Part shown: positions 35,127-45,500 of the stretch, in pieces | Numbering within the stretch: the first letter of the stretch is position 1 | How the letters are laid out: each line of letters begins with the position of its first letter | Source: Eubacterium sp. | GTDB lineage: Bacteria; Bacillota; Clostridia; Lachnospirales; Lachnospiraceae | Direction of reading: 5' to 3' | DNA length: 64,000 bases | Assembly: GCA_017433295.1 (NCBI GenBank) | Contig: JAFRHL010000013.1 | Coordinates: 1 to 64,000 of the forward strand | The notes under the pieces: model-generated | What the model saw: the letters and a program-made list of their open reading frames with translations, nothing else | The model's database searches: none | What the model was told of the DNA's origin: nothing | Translations under genes and position numbers: made by a program

Positions 35127-35701
35127 GGCTGGTCCTCCATCTTTAAGATTGCTATACGGTCTGCGGATATTCCGTAAACTGACTGGGCTGCCTGCAGAAC
35201 GCGGGATGCGACCCTGTTGCTGCCTGCTCCTTCACAAATGATCAGCAGACCTGATATTTCCGGTGACATTTCTTTGATTACGTAGGGAGCACGGCTTCCA
35301 TTTTTATCCGACAAAATGGTTTCCTCCCCTTCTTTTATACTGTCTGAATTCTTACTGTCACTGCCTTCAGATTCACTCTGCCCGGCCTCCTCTCTGGAAT
35401 AATCCTTGTTTAATACTGCCTCACCTGATGACCGTAATGTGATCATCACCTCCACTTTTCCTACCCCCTCCACAGTTTGTAGAATCTGCTTTAATCTATT
35501 CTCCTGCTGTCTGATATATTCCTGATCATAATAGCTTTTTACGGATGAATCTTCTCCCCCCTTCTTTCCGGTCTCCCCAGATAAGCCGGATTTTTTTATA
35601 GGAAAGCTGCTGACAAGGAGAAAAATGCCGCATATCGCCAGAATTGCGATCCTGGCAGGACCGATATCCTTTAAAGACAGTTTATTAAGCTTATTATTCA
35701 T
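35123..35701 (-). CDS. spoIIIAG: Stage III sporulation protein AG
   Basis: A ring-forming channel component of about 192 residues: membrane span near 18-34, a linker, then LKQILQTVEGVGKVEVMITLRSSGE as the start of the ring-building domain and a C-terminal VASRVLQAAQSVYGI segment. ATG 35699-35701 behind GGAG is preferred; ATG 35711-35713 is an alternative. 73 bases separate it from spoIIIAF. Confidence 0.92.
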   Translation of the reverse strand: MNNKLNKLSLKDIGPARIAILAICGIFLLVSSFPIKKSGLSGETGKKGGEDSSVKSYYDQEYIRQQENRLKQILQTVEGVGKVEVMITLRSSGEAVLNKDYSREEAGQSESEGSDSKNSDSIKEGEETILSDKNGSRAPYVIKEMSPEISGLLIICEGAGSNRVASRVLQAAQSVYGISADRIAILKMEDQP

Positions 35702-35774
35702 ATGAATCTCCATTCTGCCGCCCCCTGGGGGCAGCATAACAATAAGACAGGGGTTTCGTTGCTTATGCATGATT

Positions 35775-36281
35775 CTATGTGTTTTCAACAAAGATATGCT
35801 CTGGCTCTAACTGATACAATACCGAAAGATCATTTCTGAAACTGTCTATTTTTGTCTCTTCCTCAGGAGAATGGTCTGCATGAATGGTCAGATAAAGGTC
35901 CCGGATCCTTCCATCGCTTTCCGAGAGTTCAAGCCTGGTGTTATGAATGTCAAGACCCGCGGATTGTCCCATGGTTTTGATTTGTCCCATTATCATATTC
36001 TCATATTCCTGAATAAGCCTGTCTTTTCCCCGGTCCATCTGGTTTTCCTCCAGGGACCGCAATTCGCAGGAAATGGAGGAACGGAGATAAGCTGCATCAA
36101 ATATATCCTGCATGCCTGCCAGGCGTATCAGTGGAAGGATCAGGCAGAAAAGCATGAGAAAACCTGTAAATAACCTCACATATTTTTCAAAACCCGATCT
36201 TTCCAGGAGAATACTTAAGATGCAGAGTAGAATATCCAGATATAAAACCATTTTTATCCAGCTTCTGAAATAATCAGCCAT
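35775..36281 (-). CDS. spoIIIAF: Stage III sporulation protein AF
   Basis: A 168-residue membrane protein with two N-terminal hydrophobic helices (about 11-27 and 34-54) followed by a soluble ring-building-like domain that contains GLDIHNTRLELSESDGRIRDLYLTI. It is part of the SpoIIIA-SpoIIQ channel complex in the mother-cell membrane. It follows spoIIIAE by 21 bases. Confidence 0.92.
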   Translation of the reverse strand: MADYFRSWIKMVLYLDILLCILSILLERSGFEKYVRLFTGFLMLFCLILPLIRLAGMQDIFDAAYLRSSISCELRSLEENQMDRGKDRLIQEYENMIMGQIKTMGQSAGLDIHNTRLELSESDGRIRDLYLTIHADHSPEEETKIDSFRNDLSVLYQLEPEHIFVENT

Positions 36282-36302
36282 TTTCCATATCCTCTTATAC
36301 AG

Positions 36303-37490
36303 CTATATCATCCGGTTTGTTACCATGGTAGTCAGGGCAATCACAAGAACCAGCAGGGCAACAGCCATTGTCAGTCCGTACATCATCAGGAATCCGCATT
36401 TCCCGGCTGTATGGATGCCCTCGGTAAACCTGTGGTCAGATACCGGTTCCAGCAGGATGGTCAGGATTACATTGAACAAAACATATAGAAGCATTTTCGA
36501 TAAAGGAACTGCCAGCACTGCCAGCAGGAAAAGAATAACCGACACTCCAAGGGTATTTTTTATCATCAGTCCGGAGGCAATGACGGTTCCGGCCACAGTC
36601 TGCATGGCAGAACCTGCACCGGGAATCACCCCTGCCAGGTGGGAAAGAAGTCCCGTCCTGGTCAGGTCAAAGGAAGGAGCCAGCATACTCTCCAGCAGGT
36701 GAGCGCCGAAAAAGAGAAAGAACAGGAGCCTGATCCCCCTGTAGAGGGCTTCATATAATACATGACACAGCTTTGAAAGGTACTGCTTCCTGGTGATCTG
36801 CTGAAACAACTGCAGAACAAAGTAATACTGAATTCCCGGCAGAAAAATGTGGATGAGGATCCAGTTTAAGAACAGGACCAGGATCATGTAGTATTCATAA
36901 AAAGCGATCCCCGCGGTCAGACTTCCGCTGGCTGTAACGGCAGCCGTATATACCGGGATCAGGATCTTCATAAGCCCCGACAGATGCAGGATCGTTGAAC
37001 GAAACAATTCTGTCATTATCCTGAAATTTGAAAACAGAGCCATAAAGAGGATGATCCAGGAGACCATGAAACTGCTTTCCCCTGCCGCCGGATTCGGGAA
37101 GGCCGATGCAAGCACCGAAAAAATCGCAGAAAAAACTGCTATGCATATGATTTCCCTGTACAGGACCCCAGAGACACGTATTTCATAGCTGACAGTTTCA
37201 AGAAACCATGTTAGAAGGCAGTCAGCGGCTTCCTTCCATTTCATGGAACGGATAAGGCCAAAGAGGTCTTTAAAATCAGGATAATCATAATCTTCTTCCA
37301 CCAGATGCAGTTCCTCTGATAAGGCTCCGATGTCAATGGTGTCCGAAGCTTGCTTCTTATCCGATGCCTGCAGGGTCCTGCCTGAGCAGGGCACCTGCTT
37401 TGCAAAAGCCGGAACAGGACCGTAAAAAAGCCGTAGAATGCCTGCTACTATCATAAATAGGATGATCCTGTTTATATTTTTTTTAAGCAC
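36303..37490 (-). CDS. spoIIIAE: Stage III sporulation protein AE
   Basis: The largest membrane subunit of the channel, 395 residues, with an N-terminal signal-like segment (8-30, ending AFA) and six to eight further hydrophobic helices. The conserved YEIRVSGVLYREIICIAVFSAIFSVLASAF and GVIPGAGSAMQTVAGTV stretches are present. The start codon is GTG (37488-37490) behind a GAGAAG-type site. 14 bases separate it from spoIIIAD. Confidence 0.93.
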   Translation of the reverse strand: MLKKNINRIILFMIVAGILRLFYGPVPAFAKQVPCSGRTLQASDKKQASDTIDIGALSEELHLVEEDYDYPDFKDLFGLIRSMKWKEAADCLLTWFLETVSYEIRVSGVLYREIICIAVFSAIFSVLASAFPNPAAGESSFMVSWIILFMALFSNFRIMTELFRSTILHLSGLMKILIPVYTAAVTASGSLTAGIAFYEYYMILVLFLNWILIHIFLPGIQYYFVLQLFQQITRKQYLSKLCHVLYEALYRGIRLLFFLFFGAHLLESMLAPSFDLTRTGLLSHLAGVIPGAGSAMQTVAGTVIASGLMIKNTLGVSVILFLLAVLAVPLSKMLLYVLFNVILTILLEPVSDHRFTEGIHTAGKCGFLMMYGLTMAVALLVLVIALTTMVTNRMI

Positions 37491-37504
37491 TTCTCACCAC
37501 CCGC

Positions 37505-37888
37505 CTATAAGACCTGATCCATCATTTCAAACAGAGAATTAAGCATGGGAATACTTAAGATCAGTATGGAAAGTTTTCCTGCCAGCTCAATCTGGTATGC
37601 CACGGATTTATAGCCCATATCCTCACATAATCCGGATGAAATACGGGAAACGAAGGATATCCCCAGCAGCTTATAAAGAAGCCTCAGATAGGTATCACTG
37701 ATCCCCACTTTCTGACTGACACCGTCAAGAAAGGTGAGGATCTCCCTGAGTCTTGAGACCAGAAAACCATTCATGACCAGGGCCAGACCCAGCAGAACAA
37801 TTATCCCGTATTCTTTCCTGGCCTGTCCCGCAATGACAGCAAGCAGGGCCCCTAAAACCCCTGCCAGTGCAATCTTAAACGTGATCAT
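37505..37888 (-). CDS. spoIIIAD: Stage III sporulation protein AD
   Basis: A 127-residue integral membrane protein with about four hydrophobic helices and the family's SDTYLRLLYKLLGISFVSRISSGLCEDMG stretch. It resembles SpoIIIAC in its second half and probably contributes to the membrane base of the channel. Confidence 0.93.
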   Translation of the reverse strand: MITFKIALAGVLGALLAVIAGQARKEYGIIVLLGLALVMNGFLVSRLREILTFLDGVSQKVGISDTYLRLLYKLLGISFVSRISSGLCEDMGYKSVAYQIELAGKLSILILSIPMLNSLFEMMDQVL

Positions 37889-37967
37889 AAGATCCAGATC
37901 CCTCCCCTGTTACCATATAAATCTCCCCTTGTCTCCGCCGGACCGGGCCTTAAGGCGGGGATCCTGG

Positions 37968-38162
37968 CTAAAGTGTAAAAAGGTCATGGATATCCTGAAA
38001 CAGGCTGCTGATGCATGGAATGATCCAGGACAGGACGATAAATAATCCTGCCAGTCCCACCATAAATGCCTGTTCCTCCCTGCCGGACTGCTTTAAGACC
38101 TGTGACAGGATGGTAACCAGTATACCTACTGCTGCTATTTTAAACAAAAGCTCAATTGTCAT
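37968..38162 (-). CDS. spoIIIAC: Stage III sporulation protein AC
   Basis: A 64-residue protein with two membrane helices (about 8-23 and 31-50) and the invariant-looking LSQVLKQSGREEQAFMVGLAGLFIVL stretch. The size is normal for the family. A 79-base gap to spoIIIAD contains no recognised feature. Confidence 0.93.
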   Translation of the reverse strand: MTIELLFKIAAVGILVTILSQVLKQSGREEQAFMVGLAGLFIVLSWIIPCISSLFQDIHDLFTL

Positions 38163-38189
38163 TTTCCTGCCCTCATCTTACAAACCTCA

Positions 38190-38702
38190 TCAGATCAGGA
38201 TGATGATCACCAATATGCTCATTGCCGTACAAAAGATCCTGATAACCTTTTCTCTGTTTTTCAGTTCCTTTCTTAAAGACATCACATCATTCATCAGCTC
38301 AGTGGAGAAACGTCCGGCACAATCTCTCTGCAGGGTGTGATCACCGGTCAGGATGGCTTCTCCAAATCGAAAGAAAAGTTTTCTTTCTTCCGCTGTCAGT
38401 TCATTTCCCGGGTACCACTCCAGCAGCTGTTCAAATATCTCAAGATAATCCTGATCCGGTTTCTCCTCAAGGATTCGTCCCAGCTGCAAGAAGAAGAGCC
38501 GCCAGGCGGATTCTGTTTTCCCGGATAATCGGGCGGCCAGGTCAGTAAGGGGTATTTTCCTGTGTCTGACCTCCGAATCCATCAGGCAGAACAGATGATT
38601 TCCTTCCTGCAGGAGGGCAATGTGTTCTTTATAGGGCCGAAGAATCCAAAGGCCTGTCAGATAACCGGCCATTATGATGAGCACGGCACCTGCCAGCTTC
38701 AC
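38190..38702 (-). CDS. spoIIIAB: Stage III sporulation protein AB
   Basis: A 170-residue protein with an N-terminal membrane helix, a helical cytosolic middle related to type II secretion F proteins (LAARLSGKTESAWRLFFLQLGRILEEK) and a C-terminal helix. Translation starts at GTG 38700-38702, overlapping the spoIIIAA stop as GTGA. Confidence 0.92.
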   Translation of the reverse strand: MKLAGAVLIIMAGYLTGLWILRPYKEHIALLQEGNHLFCLMDSEVRHRKIPLTDLAARLSGKTESAWRLFFLQLGRILEEKPDQDYLEIFEQLLEWYPGNELTAEERKLFFRFGEAILTGDHTLQRDCAGRFSTELMNDVMSLRKELKNREKVIRIFCTAMSILVIIILI

Positions 38703-39613
38703 AGGATCCTTCCCTTCTCATCATAAACCACTGTCATTCTCTCTCCTCCTCTTTTCTTTTTGATCACAAGATAACGGCGGAAGGGCCGGTCTTTAAGGTA
38801 GGGTCCCAGGCCGGGTTTCTCCAGGACTTCTTCCGGATCCCTGCCATGGACGGTAATAAGGAGGCTGCAGCCGCTGTTCCTTATAACTTTCATTGCTTCA
38901 ATATCCTCCCTGCTGCCGATCTCATCCGCTGCGATGATTTCCGGATTCATGGACCGGACCATCAGCAGCATCCCCTCTGCCTTGGGGCACCGGTCCAGTA
39001 CATCGGTTCTTTTTCCAAGATAAAAGCTTTCTCCCTCCCGGGTAACATCCGCTAGCTCCCCCCTCTCATCCACAACAGATACCCTTTTTCCAGGAAAAGA
39101 TCCGAAACCGTCTGACAGATGCCGGATCAGGTCACGAAGAAGGGTTGTCTTGCCAAAGCCGGGAGGAGAAATGATCATGGTATCAGGAAAGAGCTCATTC
39201 TCGACAAGAAGGTTTAAAACAGACCTGCAGCAGCCTGGCATCTGTCTGGCCACACGGATATTCATGGATGTGATATCCCTGATCTGCCGGCATCCTTCCG
39301 AGTCTGTATAAACTCTCCCGCACAGGCCCGCCCGGTGGCCGCCGGGCAGGGTGATAAAGCCTTCCTTCAGCTCCTCCCTGCATGCGTAGGCAGAATATCC
39401 GCTGATCTTCTGAAAAGTGATATTAAGCATTTCCCGGCTGATGACGGACTCTGTCAGAAAGCATTCCTTATATGTACAAATCAGCTGTACTGGACGGTTT
39501 ATCCTGAATCTTATCTCCTCCAGTGAATCCCAAAGACCGGCTTTATCCAGGACCCGTCCGACGGTTTCAGGGAGAAATGGCCGGATCTGGACGGCGGGCG
39601 AAGAGTCATTCAA
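38699..39613 (-). CDS. spoIIIAA: Stage III sporulation protein AA (ATPase)
   Basis: A secretion-type ATPase of 304 residues that would energise the SpoIIIA channel. Walker A is PPGFGKTT (150-157), followed by DERGE (182-186) and a Walker B-like IIAADEIG. The start is a TTG at 39611-39613 behind GAAGGAG; the nearby ATGs are out of frame. It opens the eight-gene operon, all genes of which are present and intact. Confidence 0.94.
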   Translation of the reverse strand: MNDSSPAVQIRPFLPETVGRVLDKAGLWDSLEEIRFRINRPVQLICTYKECFLTESVISREMLNITFQKISGYSAYACREELKEGFITLPGGHRAGLCGRVYTDSEGCRQIRDITSMNIRVARQMPGCCRSVLNLLVENELFPDTMIISPPGFGKTTLLRDLIRHLSDGFGSFPGKRVSVVDERGELADVTREGESFYLGKRTDVLDRCPKAEGMLLMVRSMNPEIIAADEIGSREDIEAMKVIRNSGCSLLITVHGRDPEEVLEKPGLGPYLKDRPFRRYLVIKKKRGGERMTVVYDEKGRIL

Positions 39614-39649
39614 TTCGCTTCATCTCCTTCTTGTCTAAGTTTTATTCTA

Positions 39650-39678
39650 TATATATGAAACAAGCAGTGAGATATGAA
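39650..39678 (-). promoter_or_regulatory. Candidate sigma-E promoter of the spoIIIA operon
   Basis: On the minus strand TTCATATC (39671-39678) and CATATATA (39650-39657) are 13 bases apart, close to the sigma-E pattern (CATATT-type -35 and CATACA-type -10). The spoIIIA operon is under sigma-E in B. subtilis. The start would fall about 30 bases before the TTG start codon. Confidence 0.5.
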
Positions 39679-39740
39679 TGATTTTAGAAAGTGTATCTTC
39701 CTGTAAAAGAAAAAAGAACTTCTTTATGAAGCTCTTTTTA

Positions 39741-39769
39741 TTGAAAATACCGATTCATTATATTAAACT
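39741..39769 (+). promoter_or_regulatory. Promoter of the Rrf2-family gene
   Basis: TTGAAA (39741-39746) and TAAACT (39764-39769) have a 17-base spacer. The -10 is weak, in line with an autoregulated gene. A terminator-like AAAAAGAACTTC/GAAGCTCTTTTT hairpin lies just upstream (about 39709-39740). Confidence 0.55.
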
Positions 39770-39821
39770 AAGTAATAAGAAAAAACCACAGCAATCACAC
39801 AGATATGACAAGGAGATTACC

Positions 39822-40253
39822 ATGGTTTCAACAAAGGGACGTTACGCATTAAGAGTCATGATCGACATGGCCGAACGACATACAGACACCTATATACCTT
39901 TAAAAGATATTGCTGATAAACAGCAGATATCCCTGAAATATCTTGAAGCGATCATCAAGCTTTTAGTCAGGGCAAAACTGGTCAAGGGGCTTCGCGGAAA
40001 AGGCGGCGGCTATAAACTGACCAGGAAGCCGGAAGAATACACCATAGGAGAGATCCTGGAGCTGACTGAAGGAGACCTGTCTCCGGTAGCCTGCCTGACA
40101 GATCACGCCGATGCCTGCGACCGGGCTGATAGCTGCCCCACTCTCCCCATGTGGAAAAAGCTGAAGCAGCTGGAGCACGATTTTTATTACGGCATCACTC
40201 TGGAAGACCTGATGACTCCAATGACTCCCGATGCCTGGGAAAAGCATCAGTAG
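39822..40253 (+). CDS. Rrf2-family regulator, IscR-like with three cysteines
   Basis: A 143-residue regulator starting STKGRYALRVMIDMAER, with a winged helix (about 8-60) and a C-terminal segment holding three cysteines spaced C-x7-C-x5-C (CLTDHADACDRADSC), the pattern that binds an Fe-S cluster in IscR. It could sense Fe-S status or redox stress. AAGGAG lies before the ATG at 39822. Its stop overlaps the end of convergent ilvA by seven bases. No isc or suf operon follows. Confidence 0.9.
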   Translation: MVSTKGRYALRVMIDMAERHTDTYIPLKDIADKQQISLKYLEAIIKLLVRAKLVKGLRGKGGGYKLTRKPEEYTIGEILELTEGDLSPVACLTDHADACDRADSCPTLPMWKKLKQLEHDFYYGITLEDLMTPMTPDAWEKHQ

Positions 40254-41473
40254 GTCGCCCTGGGATTCTTTTCCGTCACCGGAAGCCCTGCCTCCATCAG
40301 GGCCCCTATGATCTTCTTTTTATGATCTTCCCCAAAGGCCTCCATGGTAATGGTCAGCTCCACGGAGCTGTTACGGTTCACACTCACAAACTGGTTATGC
40401 TCCAGACGGATGATATTTCCCTGCTCTTCGGCAATGATCCCTGCCACCTTATTAAGCTGTCCGGGCACATCCGGAAGCAGAATGGAAACCGTAAAGATAC
40501 GGGATCTCTGGATCAGTCCGTTCTGCACCACGGAAGAAAGGGTAATAATATCCATATTTCCGCCGCTTAAGACCGAAACGACCTTTTTGTTCTCCGGCGC
40601 CAGATGTTTCAGGGCAGCCACGGTAAGCAGGCCGGAATTCTCCACCAGCAGTTTGTGGTTCTCCAGTATATCCAGGAAGGCCACAATGAGCTCATCATCC
40701 TCGATGGTGATCACACTGTCCAGGTTTTCCTGAAGATAGGGGAATATCTTCTCCCCCGGTGTCTTGACCGCAGTACCGTCAGCAATGGTGTTTACCTTAT
40801 CCAGAGTCACCACATGCCCCCGGGCCAGAGACTCGGTAAGACAGCAGGCGCCGGCAGGTTCCACACCGATGACCCGGATCTTGGGGTTGAGCATCCTGGC
40901 CAGGGTGGAAATACCCGTGGCAAGACCGCCTCCACCCACAGGCACCAGGATAATATCCACTGTGGGCAGCTCTTTTACGATCTCCATGGCTATGGATCCC
41001 TGTCCGGTGGCCACCTCCAGATCATCAAAGGGATGGATAAAGGTCAGGCCCTCCTCATCTGCCAGTTCCAGGGCCTTATCACAGGCTTCATCATACACAT
41101 TGCCAAAAAGGATCACCTCTGCTCCCAGGGCCCTGGTGCGGTTGACTTTAAGAAGGGGTGTCGTTACCGGCATCACGATCTTTGCCGGGGCACCGAATCT
41201 TTTTGCGGCGTAGGCCACACCCTGGGCATGATTTCCGGCGGAGGCGGTAACCAGGCCCCTTTTCTTTTCTTCTTCAGAAAGAGTGCTTATCTTGTAGTAA
41301 GCTCCCCGGATCTTATAAGCGCCGGTGAGCTGAAGATTCTCCGGCTTAAAATACACTTTATTTCCCGTATTTCTGGAAAAGAAGTCACTCTGGATCAGGT
41401 TTGTGGGAAGGACCACCTCCTGAACCCGTTCATAGGCTTCTTCAAATTTATCCAGTGATAATTTTTCAAGCAT
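40247..41473 (-). CDS. ilvA: Threonine ammonia-lyase (threonine dehydratase) with ACT domain
   Basis: A 408-residue PLP enzyme converting threonine to 2-oxobutanoate. The PLP lysine is in LTGAYKIRGA, the phosphate-binding loop is GGGGLATG, and SAGNHAQGV is present. A single C-terminal ACT domain (about 330-400) suggests regulation by an amino acid. Biosynthetic IlvA and catabolic TdcB forms are hard to tell apart in Clostridia; the length favours the short single-ACT type. It follows ftsY by 24 bases and is likely co-transcribed. Confidence 0.92.
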   Translation of the reverse strand: MLEKLSLDKFEEAYERVQEVVLPTNLIQSDFFSRNTGNKVYFKPENLQLTGAYKIRGAYYKISTLSEEEKKRGLVTASAGNHAQGVAYAAKRFGAPAKIVMPVTTPLLKVNRTRALGAEVILFGNVYDEACDKALELADEEGLTFIHPFDDLEVATGQGSIAMEIVKELPTVDIILVPVGGGGLATGISTLARMLNPKIRVIGVEPAGACCLTESLARGHVVTLDKVNTIADGTAVKTPGEKIFPYLQENLDSVITIEDDELIVAFLDILENHKLLVENSGLLTVAALKHLAPENKKVVSVLSGGNMDIITLSSVVQNGLIQRSRIFTVSILLPDVPGQLNKVAGIIAEEQGNIIRLEHNQFVSVNRNSSVELTITMEAFGEDHKKKIIGALMEAGLPVTEKNPRATY

Positions 41474-41497
41474 TATTTTTCTCCTATACAGTCAGAT

Positions 41498-42466
41498 CTA
41501 TTCTTCATCCGGGCCGTCCCCGGCATTCTCATGATTTTCTTCCGAACCCTCCCGGGGTCTTTCAAAGAGAGCGTTTACAAAGGAATCCGGATCAAACTTC
41601 TGAAGATCATCGATCTGCTCCCCGACCCCGATATATTTCACGGGGATCCCCATTTCTGCCTGGATGGCAATGGCGATACCGCCCTTGGCGGTGCCGTCAA
41701 GCTTGGTGAGGACAATACCGGATACATCTGTCACTTCCTTGAACTGCCTGGCCTGAACAACAGCATTCTGGCCTGTGGTGGAGTCAAGGACGATCAGGGT
41801 CTCAAGATAAGCCTCGGGATATTCTCTTTCAATGACACGGCGGATCTTACCCAGTTCATTCATCAGGTTCTTCTTATTGTGGAGACGGCCGGCAGTATCC
41901 ACCAGCAATATGTCTGCATTTCTCGACCGGGCTGCCTGACAGGCATCAAATACAACTGCCGCCGGGTCAGCGCCTTCCTGATGAGCTATGATATCAACGC
42001 CTGCCCTTGACGCCCACTCGGTCAGCTGCTCAATGGCCGCAGCCCTGAAGGTATCTGCCGCAGCCATGATGACCTTTTTGTTCCGGGCCTTAAGCTGGGA
42101 TGCCAGTTTTCCTATGGTAGTAGTTTTTCCCACACCGTTCACACCGATAATCAGGACCACGGATGTCCTGTCCTCATAATCGTAGGCATCCTCTGAGACC
42201 TCCATCTGGTCCTTTATGATATCGATAAGGAGCTTCTGGCAGGCTGCCGGTTCCTTGATCTTTTCTTCCTTTACCCGGTCCTTAAGATCTTCTATTATGT
42301 TCATGGTGGTCTCCACACCCAGATCCCCCATGATCAGGACCTCTTCCAGTTCCTCATAAAAATCATCATCTATTTTGGAAAACCCATGAAAAATAGAATC
42401 CAGGCCGGAAGCGATACTGTCTCTGGTTTTGGTCAGTCCACTGACCAGTCTGCTGAAAAATCCCAT
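41498..42466 (-). CDS. ftsY: Signal recognition particle receptor FtsY
   Basis: The membrane-associated GTPase that docks SRP-ribosome complexes. The 322 residues form a short N domain and a G domain with GVNGVGKTTTIGKLA (G1), DTAGRLHNK (G3) and TKLDGTAKGG (G4). The long acidic A domain of enteric FtsY is absent, as is usual in Gram-positives. AGGAGGAGAAAGGT precedes the ATG. It follows smc across a 103-base gap with a small hairpin at 42520-42537. Confidence 0.96.
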   Translation of the reverse strand: MGFFSRLVSGLTKTRDSIASGLDSIFHGFSKIDDDFYEELEEVLIMGDLGVETTMNIIEDLKDRVKEEKIKEPAACQKLLIDIIKDQMEVSEDAYDYEDRTSVVLIIGVNGVGKTTTIGKLASQLKARNKKVIMAAADTFRAAAIEQLTEWASRAGVDIIAHQEGADPAAVVFDACQAARSRNADILLVDTAGRLHNKKNLMNELGKIRRVIEREYPEAYLETLIVLDSTTGQNAVVQARQFKEVTDVSGIVLTKLDGTAKGGIAIAIQAEMGIPVKYIGVGEQIDDLQKFDPDSFVNALFERPREGSEENHENAGDGPDEE

Positions 42467-42569
42467 ACCTTTCTCCTCCTTAAATTCAATGCGGGATCAT
42501 ACCGGCGATTATGAATCAAGTTCGCTTTTTTGCGAACCGGGCCGGCTGCAGGAGAGCTGCTTAAACATT

Positions 42570-45500
42570 TCATGCATCCAGTTCTTTGTCAATAAGGTCC
42601 ACGGAGATCAGGGTGGAGATTCCCTTCTCCTGCATAGTTATACCATAAAGCGCGTCCGCTGCTGTCATGGTACCCCGGCGGTGGGTAATGACAATAAACT
42701 GGGTATCTCCTGCTAATTTCTTTAAATACTTTGAAAATCGTACAATATTGGCATCGTCCAGTGCCGCCTCTATCTCGTCCAGTAAACAGAAGGGCGAAGG
42801 CTTTAACTGCTGAATGGCAAAAAGAAGGGCTATCGCGGTGAGGGCTCTTTCTCCTCCGGATAAGAGCAGGATATTCTGCAGTTTTTTGCCCGGCGGCTGG
42901 GCCACAATCCTGATACCGCATTCCAGGATATTCTCCTGGTCCATCAGCTCAAGATCCGCCTTTCCACCCTCAAAAAGATCTCTGAATACATTCTGGAAGG
43001 CTGTCCTGATCTGGGCAAACTGGTCTGTGAAAAGCTCTTTCATGGCCGTATTCAGATCGCGGATCATATTCTTGAGGTTCTCTTCAGCCTTACTGATATC
43101 ATCATACTGGCCTTTCATGAACTCATAGCGTTCTCCGACCTCTTTGTATTCTTCGATGGCATTGATATTTACATTCCCCAGCTGTCTGACCTTCCGCACG
43201 GTTTCCTTTTGTTCTTTGCGATAGCCGGCGACATCTGCCGGACTAATGTCGTACCTTTTGAACTCCAGAGCATAATTATATGTGATCTCATAATTATCCC
43301 ACATATGATTGATCTGATTCTCAAGACTTTCCCCGATCTTTTCCAGCCGGCTTTTCATCCGGTCAGCTTCCTTCTCCAGCAGGATCAGCCTTTCATTTTT
43401 CTCGTTGAGCTGGTCAAAGATCCGGCTCTGTTTTGCCTGCAGGTCTTTTTGTCCCTCCCGCAGTTTTACAAGATCCTCCGTCAAAGCCTGGATAGTCTTC
43501 GTTAATTCCTGGATCCGTCCCTCGATGACAGCTGTTTCTTCAGAAAGCTTCCGGTTGGCCAGGATCAGTGCTTCTGTTTCCTTTTCATTTTCTTTCTGCT
43601 GGTTTTTCAACGTCTCCTTTTCCTGGCGGAGACGGATGTCTTCTGCCTTACGGAACTCTATCTGCTGTTCCTTCTTTGAAATGTCAAGCAGGAGGGCATT
43701 TTTTTCTTCTTCCTGCCGGCCGATTTTCTGATCCAGTTCCTCCATCTGCCTGTTCAGCCGGTCAATCACATCATGATTCTCTTCGTGAAGTTTTTCGCTG
43801 GTTTCCTGCTCCTTTGCCAGCTGCTCCATCTGTGACAGAATGTCATTCAGCTGCCTGCGCAGCATCTTATGTTCTGCCTTAAGGGACAGAATGGCCTTAT
43901 CCAGGTCTTCCCTGCGCCTTTTTACTTCCGGCAGCTTCTGAGACAGGTCATGAAGACGGAGCCTCCATGCGGAAAGCTCCTCGGAGACATCCTCCAGTTC
44001 TTTGGAGACCTTCTTTCTTTCCGCCTTCAGGGCCGCGATCTCTTCCTGTAATCTCCGGCAGCTTTCACCCTTGTCATTCATTTTTATCTTGCATTCTTCT
44101 ACTTCACGTTTTCTCCCCAGCAGGTTGCCCGCATGGCGAAAGGCGCCGCCGGTGATGGCGCCGCCGGGATTTAGCAGTTCACCGTCCAGGGTGACAATGC
44201 GAAGGCTGAAGTTATTCTTCCGGTTCAAAAACAGGGCGTGGTCGATGGTGTCCACAACTACGGTCCTGCCCAGCAGGGATACAACCAGGTCTACATACCT
44301 GGCATCTGTTTTTACCAGGCTGCTGGCCACCCCGATAACACCCTCTTCCTCTAAAACATAGGGAGAAATGGTAATGTTTCTCTTCCTGATATTAGAAAGG
44401 GGGAGGAAAGTCGCCCGTCCCTTACGGTTTCTTTTCAGCCAGGCAATCATTTCTTTGGCTGTGCCGTTATCCTCCGTGACGATGTTCTGCAGTGCTCCGC
44501 CCAGGGCAATCTCAATGGCAGTCTCATATTTCTTATCCATGGTCAGGATATCCGCCACTACTCCCAGGATTCCGGGATGGGACTTCTTCTGTTCCATAAC
44601 ATGACGGATGGACTGCTGGTAACCATCATATCTTTCCGAAATATTTCTCAGGGTTTCGTACTGGGATCTTGCCCGCAGAAGTTCATGGTTCTCCTGATCC
44701 AGTTCTTTGTTGCAGACCCGCTCTCTTTCGCGAAGATCATCCTTCCTTCCGGACAGGTCTTCTTCCTTCCGGGAGTATTCTTCCTCTTTCTCTTTGACCA
44801 GGGCATATTCTTCTTTGAAAGCATCTACCTGATCCTGGTATTCCTTACGCTCTGACTGAAAAGCCAGAAGCCGGCTGGCATATTCCGCATTCCGGATATT
44901 CAGCTGCTCTTCCATGGTCTGGTAGCGGCCCATTTTTTCCTTGGTATCAGAATCATTACTGATTATGGAGAAAAGTCTGTCCCTTTCTCCCTGGGCTTCT
45001 CTGCTTATGGCTTCCTTACGCTTTTTTAAAACCTCGATCTCCAGCTCCTGGTCTTCCAGCTTCCGGCCCAGCTCATCACATTTTGCGGACAGGTCTTTCA
45101 GTCCCGCTTCATTTCCGGCCAGCTCCTCCGCCTTCTTCAGCTCCTCCGCCCGGGCATTCTCCGCCAGTTCCCTGTAATGGTCCATAAGCCTCATATTAGA
45201 CCGGACTTTGAGTGTCAGTTCCTGCTTATGCTTTTCCAGAGACTCACGGCTTTGAAGATTTTCTTCTCTCAGACCCGAGAGTTGTTCGGTTCTGTCAGTC
45301 AGTTCCTTCAGTTCCTGTCCAAGGCTGGTATTTTGTTCCCTGATATGGGTTACAGCCAGGCGGGTATCCTCCAGATCCTTCTCTGTAATGGCATACTGGC
45401 GGTTAAGCTGGCTTTCTTCCTGTTTAAGCCGGGCCTGATCGTAGAGAAATAAATGCAGGTCCAGGTCTTTTTCCTTCTCCTTAAGGCGCAAAAACTCTTT

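Noticed and set aside
42520-42537. GTTCGC-T6-GCGAAC hairpin between smc and ftsY
   Set aside because: Only a 6-bp stem with an A/T loop and no following T-run; too weak to call a terminator.
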